Assembly: GCA_003117195.1 (NCBI GenBank)
Contig: BDSI01000004.1
Span: forward strand, 615,290-679,289
Direction of reading: 5' to 3'
Source: Eudorina sp. 2006-703-Eu-15
Taxonomy: Eukaryota > Chlorophyta > Chlorophyceae > Chlamydomonadales > Volvocaceae
Length of the DNA: 64,000 nucleotides
Made by a program: the position numbers and the translations under genes. This document shows positions 51,311-64,000 of the stretch, piece by piece (the first letter of the stretch is position 1; each line of letters opens with the position of its first letter). The notes beneath the pieces were generated by a model. That model searched no databases, was not told the origin of the DNA, and was given only the letters and a program-made list of their open reading frames with translations.

Positions 51311-51820
51311 GGGAACTGGGGGAAGTTGGCAGCAACTCCGGGGATGATGTCGAGAACGATCGGCCCGAGGTTCGTGTGACCTTGGTCTGCCCTATGCCGC
51401 GTTGAGCAAATTGAGAAAATTCAATAGAATAGGCAAGATGTATTACTGGGGTTGCCGTGGACAACAATGGAACCGTCACATAAATTTTTACGAGAGACAA
51501 GATCAGTTGAGCAAGTATCGTCAAAACGCTGCGAGATGATACAAACACATCAGCTTGGAGTTTGTATGGAGATGCAAGCAACAATGATGGGACGACACCG
51601 TACTTTCAGAAACGAAAACTCGCTCTACTTGGCAGCGAGCGATGTCATGAACATTGCTACCGGACGTTGATACGAAAATTTTGAGTTTCACTATCAAGCA
51701 GCAACTCATCTGCTGTAGTTTGGTTACGTTGCAAACCTGGTTGCAATTGTTTTGTGCAACAGAAATTATAGAAGTCGTATTGCTTATAAATTGATACTCC
51801 ACTGTGTCTGAGTCACACGA
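51311..51820. promoter_or_regulatory. 510-bp bidirectional promoter
   Basis: The ATGs of the PEP-mutase-family gene (51310, minus) and the CDKAL1-like gene (51821, plus) are head to head. The stretch is markedly AT-richer than the genes around it and holds no convincing ORF. A TTGCTTATAAATTGA sequence at about 51779-51794, 30-40 bp before the plus-strand ATG, is a TATA-like candidate for the plus gene. Confidence 0.5.
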
Positions 51821-59968
<8,148 letters not shown>

Positions 59969-61032
59969 CAGCCGGGGGAAGCAGTCGCCGCTCGCAACCA
60001 GGGGAGCGCGGCGAAGGCGGTGGGACAGTGCAGCGGAGTGCACGATAGTGCACGGTGCCGTACTGTTAGTTGTGTTTGTTGTTTTGTTTGTTGCTGCTGC
60101 CACTGCTACTGCTACTGCTGCGGCTGCTACACTGCTCATCGCATCGTGCCGTCAGGGAGTCCTGGGCCACCCAGCTGGATGCGCGTACCCAGCGGCCACA
60201 GGGGTTCGTGTCGTGGGTCAGAACTCACAGGGGTTTGCGGGCGCGTGGATCGCGTCATGCAGCGCGCCACCGCTACTTCACCTTCTGTGATGAGCATAGG
60301 GTGAGCAGACGTCTAGGCGGGGTGGGTTTGCGGGCGCACAGACGGGGTGTGTGGGTTGGTGGGTTGGAGGGATTGCGGGTTTGCTCCTTCTACATGGTGT
60401 GTGGGTGTGTGGGTTGGGCTTTTCTTCAGGACGTCGAGGACCTGTTGGCGTCATCATCCTCATCCTCATCCATATCATAATCACTCATTACAACAACGAA
60501 ACAATGCAGTACTTGGTACCGAGACAGCAAACCGAACCGACCCGGACGTCGCGAGGCGTCCTGAGGTCCTGACGCGTCCTTCAAACTGACATGTCGTGAA
60601 ACCCTGTGATGGTTGGGGGCCTCACTGACCGACACATTGTGACGGCAGAACTACTGACTCTACGGCTCGAATTACGACAGCGAGAAACCGATCCACCCCA
60701 ACGGCGCAAGCGGTTTTCTTTTCGCGGCGGGCCAGCAACGTCTACAGCCGACACGGCAACTCCTCCGAACCGCCGCCGTGTTGGCCGACACGGGGCTGAA
60801 ATTGCACCCTACGCCTGCATCCATTGCTAGTATTGAGGCCGGTAGTAACAGCCGGCGGCCGGGTGCGCTCCGTCCCCCTCCCCCCCACAAACATACGCGA
60901 GCCGGCGGCCGTCTGGATGCTAAAACTGTGCCGCATACTGACCTTCCTCAACCGATTTGACGTACTGTACTGCACTGTACTGTACATCACATGCGCCCAC
61001 TCGCCCGCACCTCAGGACCTGCTTACCGGCCG

Positions 61033-61078
61033 CTGTCACCAATGACCCGTGGGTCCACTGTAACATCATTAATAATGG
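61033..61078 (-). repeat. palindrome-centred dispersed element, copy D
   Basis: CTGTCACCAATGACCCGTGG core followed by GTCCACTGTAACATCATTAA. It matches the reverse complement of copies A and B and closely matches copy C, including the CATCATTAAT flank. Confidence 0.7.
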
Positions 61079-62287
61079 CACACACACCTCGGGAGCCTGC
61101 ATGGTCCAAACCGGCACCCGAGTCGGCTGCGTGCACTGACGCGCGCAATAGATTGATGAAAGCTTTAGGCGACGTCACTCGCTGCGGACTAGCCGTCTGA
61201 GGACTCCCAGAAAGCAAGCACAACACCTTCCTGAACATTTCGGGAGCGTGTACGACATCGGTACAACAACCGTACGGCGCAACGTGTCGCCGCGATCGTC
61301 ACGCCGCTCCCCTGGCCCTTCAGTTTTGGGCCGCAGCTGCGTCCTGAGCGCCACGCCTGCTTATGATTTGATTGGCCCTCCGGCGGACCCCAAGCCCACG
61401 CCAGCACAGCACGACGGCAACGACCGACGCGGACCTGCCGCTCTCGCGCGTACTTCCAGCGCAGAGAGAAACACGGCAAGGGGCGGGTGCGGACCGCTGG
61501 CTGCGGAGCTGGCAGCGAGAGACAGATGGAGGGTTGGAGGGAGGGAGCGACGGGCGCCCTGCCGCGGCCCCCATGCCAATACGCCCGCCGCCTGAACCCA
61601 AAGTCAAGAGCGCGAACTGCTCCTACGCGCACGGACACCTGCAAACGTCTCTGTGCATACTCAAGAGATGGCAGTACGTACACCGCCGTGTACGTCCCGT
61701 GATCACAACGCCCGCCACGGGCGCGTACAACAGGCGCGCAAATTACGACCACACACACACACACACACCACCCCACCCGGCACACTTCGCATCCCACCCC
61801 ACACAAAAAGCACCCAAAAGTACTCTACAGCGCATTTTAGCTAGGGAGACAGATACCCATAAGGCCCGATCGAATTCGCGGCCGTGTGGCGCATGGCGGG
61901 GACGGTGGGGACACTTCCGGGCGCCAGCGGGGCCGCACATGGTGCGCTGCCGCGGGGCGGTGCCGCAGCCGTGCCGTACAGCGGAATGCACCCTCCTCGC
62001 AGGGTAAGGAGCCAACTGGCGCCGTTGCCACGATCAACTACTACGAGATGTGCACACACACACACACAGATATGTAACGATTCACATACACACACACATT
62101 TGCTGAGGAACGCGCCCTGGGTGTTGCAAGGACTTGAGGAGGTTGAACAGCGGACTGCGAGGCGCAGACCCCCCGGGAATGGGCTTCCGCCCAATCCCTT
62201 GAGGGGGCACAGCTGTCACCGATCCTCAGGGATCGGGCGCGCGCCCTTGGTTGAGAGCGAGGGGACAGAGGCCCCTTACGCCCCTCT

Positions 62288-62501
<214 letters not shown>

Positions 62502-64000
62502 CCGTGTCATTCAAGGACAAAGCCCCGACAGCGCAGGCTACCCAGCACGCCGATCCATGTCTGCGACCCAGCACGCCGATGCATCGTCCGGTCGGCTTGC
62601 GCTAGTCATCTTGCTGAGGGCCGCGCCATCGCCAACCGCCACAATCCGGCTCACCTCGAATGCCAGACTCTCAGGCATGCCACGTTCCCTTACGTACTTC
62701 CCCGCCGCCGTACTGCTGTATCAATGTACTGCCGCAGTACGGGGTTCGCCACCCACGTGGCGTACTTGCTGGCCCCAAAGTTTCCCACGCCCCCATCGCA
62801 ATCCTCCACTGCCGCCCTCAAAAACAACGGGAGAACACCACACACACACACACGCTTTTCTCCTTGCTAACGCACACACACAGTTTTGTTATACACACAC
62901 CCACAAGCGGGTTCCCTTCCTAGGCACACACATGCGCACATACGCACCGTGACATCGGATCCGTCCGCCTGCCCAACCGGGACCATTGAGTGCCCATGTT
63001 GGGGTCGAGGACTGCCGCCGTAGGCCCGAAAAACACGGCGGCACGGGCTGACCGACGTCCAAAGTGAGGCCCCAAGTGCCGCCCGCTTCATCGCGATGAC
63101 GGCCCTGCCCGTCCTGTTGCTAGGGCACCACATAGGGCCCAGGAGCCCGCCCACGTGCCACCCTCCGGAGCGAATGTCCCCCGGAATGATCCCCACATCC
63201 CCGCCCTGCCCCCCGTCCAGCCACATCAACGTGACACGGCCGCACGAGGAACCGCAGGTAAGAGGGTTGTGGCACGGCCTCCACCGCATCGGGTCACGAG
63301 GCCGCCCAGCACATGTCCTAATGGTGCATAATCTAGACGACGGATTCACAACAGGTCGCCCTGCCGGGGCGCTCTACATGTGGGTCTCGCAGACGCGCCA
63401 AGATTGGCCGCAACTGCTGAGGTCGTACATCGCCGTACACCCCTCGGAGGACAAATGAAACCTCGGGAGCGCACAGGCGATTGCTTGATTGTGTCTTTCT
63501 CTCTCTCTCCATCGTCAATGCGCATGGGTGCGGGACGGCCGCGGAGACCGTCGTGTGAGCGAGTCAGCGCCAAGCAGGGCGTGGGCGAAATGAACCCTAC
63601 CCCAGAGCGCCGGCGTGAGGCACAAGCCGCGTCTCCGCGCCGCACCGCACCGTGGCAAGGCACCGTGGGACGATCGTCCGTCCGCAGTACGGCATCTATG
63701 CCCGTACTGTACACTACTGAGCTACAAGCGCGAGACCATTCAAAGTGCAAAATTCTTGCCTTACGCGCCAAAATGCCCGTCGGCGCACCAGCCGAGCGAT
63801 GCAGCAGTGTTGTCATCGTGGTTAAGAAGTCGAAAGCAGCGGAGGAGGAAGAATCCGCTGCGAAAGAGAGAAGAGAAGTCTAAGGAAAAAAAGAGAAAAG
63901 GGAGCCAGACGGGATGGACCCGAGCTGGGGTGCGCCCGGCATGCAACCGACAACCGACGTCGTGTGCAGCGCTTGTGCTCCCGAGCCCACAACCAGCCTT

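Noticed and set aside
63380..63883. 167-aa plus ORF with Lys/Glu-rich end near the right edge
   Set aside because: Starts without ATG at its first position and has no family signal. It could be part of a gene beyond the window, but nothing supports that here.

Overview
This is eukaryotic nuclear DNA, very probably from a volvocine green alga (Chlamydomonas/Gonium/Volvox group). The evidence is a GC-rich sequence, genes split into many short exons by GT-AG introns, dense micro- and minisatellites, organelle-type N-termini rich in A/R/S/P, TGTAA-type poly(A) signals, and a plant-type MOR1 gene. No bacterial operon, rRNA or CRISPR array was seen. I rebuilt the gene models by hand from splice motifs, reading phase and remembered family consensus. 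In all fully modelled genes the exon phases join without a break.

Layout: (1) 272-1587, minus: 5' part of a GT61/DUF563-like glycosyltransferase that runs off the left edge. (2) 2066-7110, minus: heme-oxygenase-like diiron (HDO) protein, 10 exons, 554 aa, all six candidate metal ligands present. (3) 7392-7628: non-autonomous hAT-type MITE with 16-bp inverted ends and an 8-bp target duplication, sitting in the head-to-head promoter of genes 2 and 4. (4) 8375-11580, plus: HemK-like NPPY methyltransferase, 492 aa. (5) 12901-26137, minus: MOR1/XMAP215 microtubule polymerase, 45 exons, 2271 aa. (6) 26138-31002: no supportable gene. (7) 31003-40455, minus: flavin monooxygenase with an unusual C-terminal extension of more than 1,000 residues. 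(8) 40973-44478: C2CH zinc-finger/coiled-coil gene (655 aa) flanked by imperfect inverted repeats, a candidate undescribed transposon or domesticated transposase. (9) 45823-51310, minus: PEP mutase/isocitrate-lyase family enzyme with an extra C-terminal domain. (10) 51821-59968, plus: CDKAL1-like tRNA methylthiotransferase, divergent from gene 9, with large satellite arrays in its introns. (11) 59969-64000: repeats only.

The genes do not form one pathway; this is a housekeeping and metabolic neighbourhood. Four genome-architecture signals stand out. Several tandem arrays begin exactly at 5' splice sites, the extreme case being a ~1-kb hexamer array in which nearly every unit recreates a GTGCGG donor. 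GC-AG introns recur in four genes. A family of ~45-bp elements is built around the palindrome GACCC(R)(Y)GGGTC, one copy of which straddles an exon end. Finally, the large MOR1 gene is almost free of such repeats although its neighbours are full of them.
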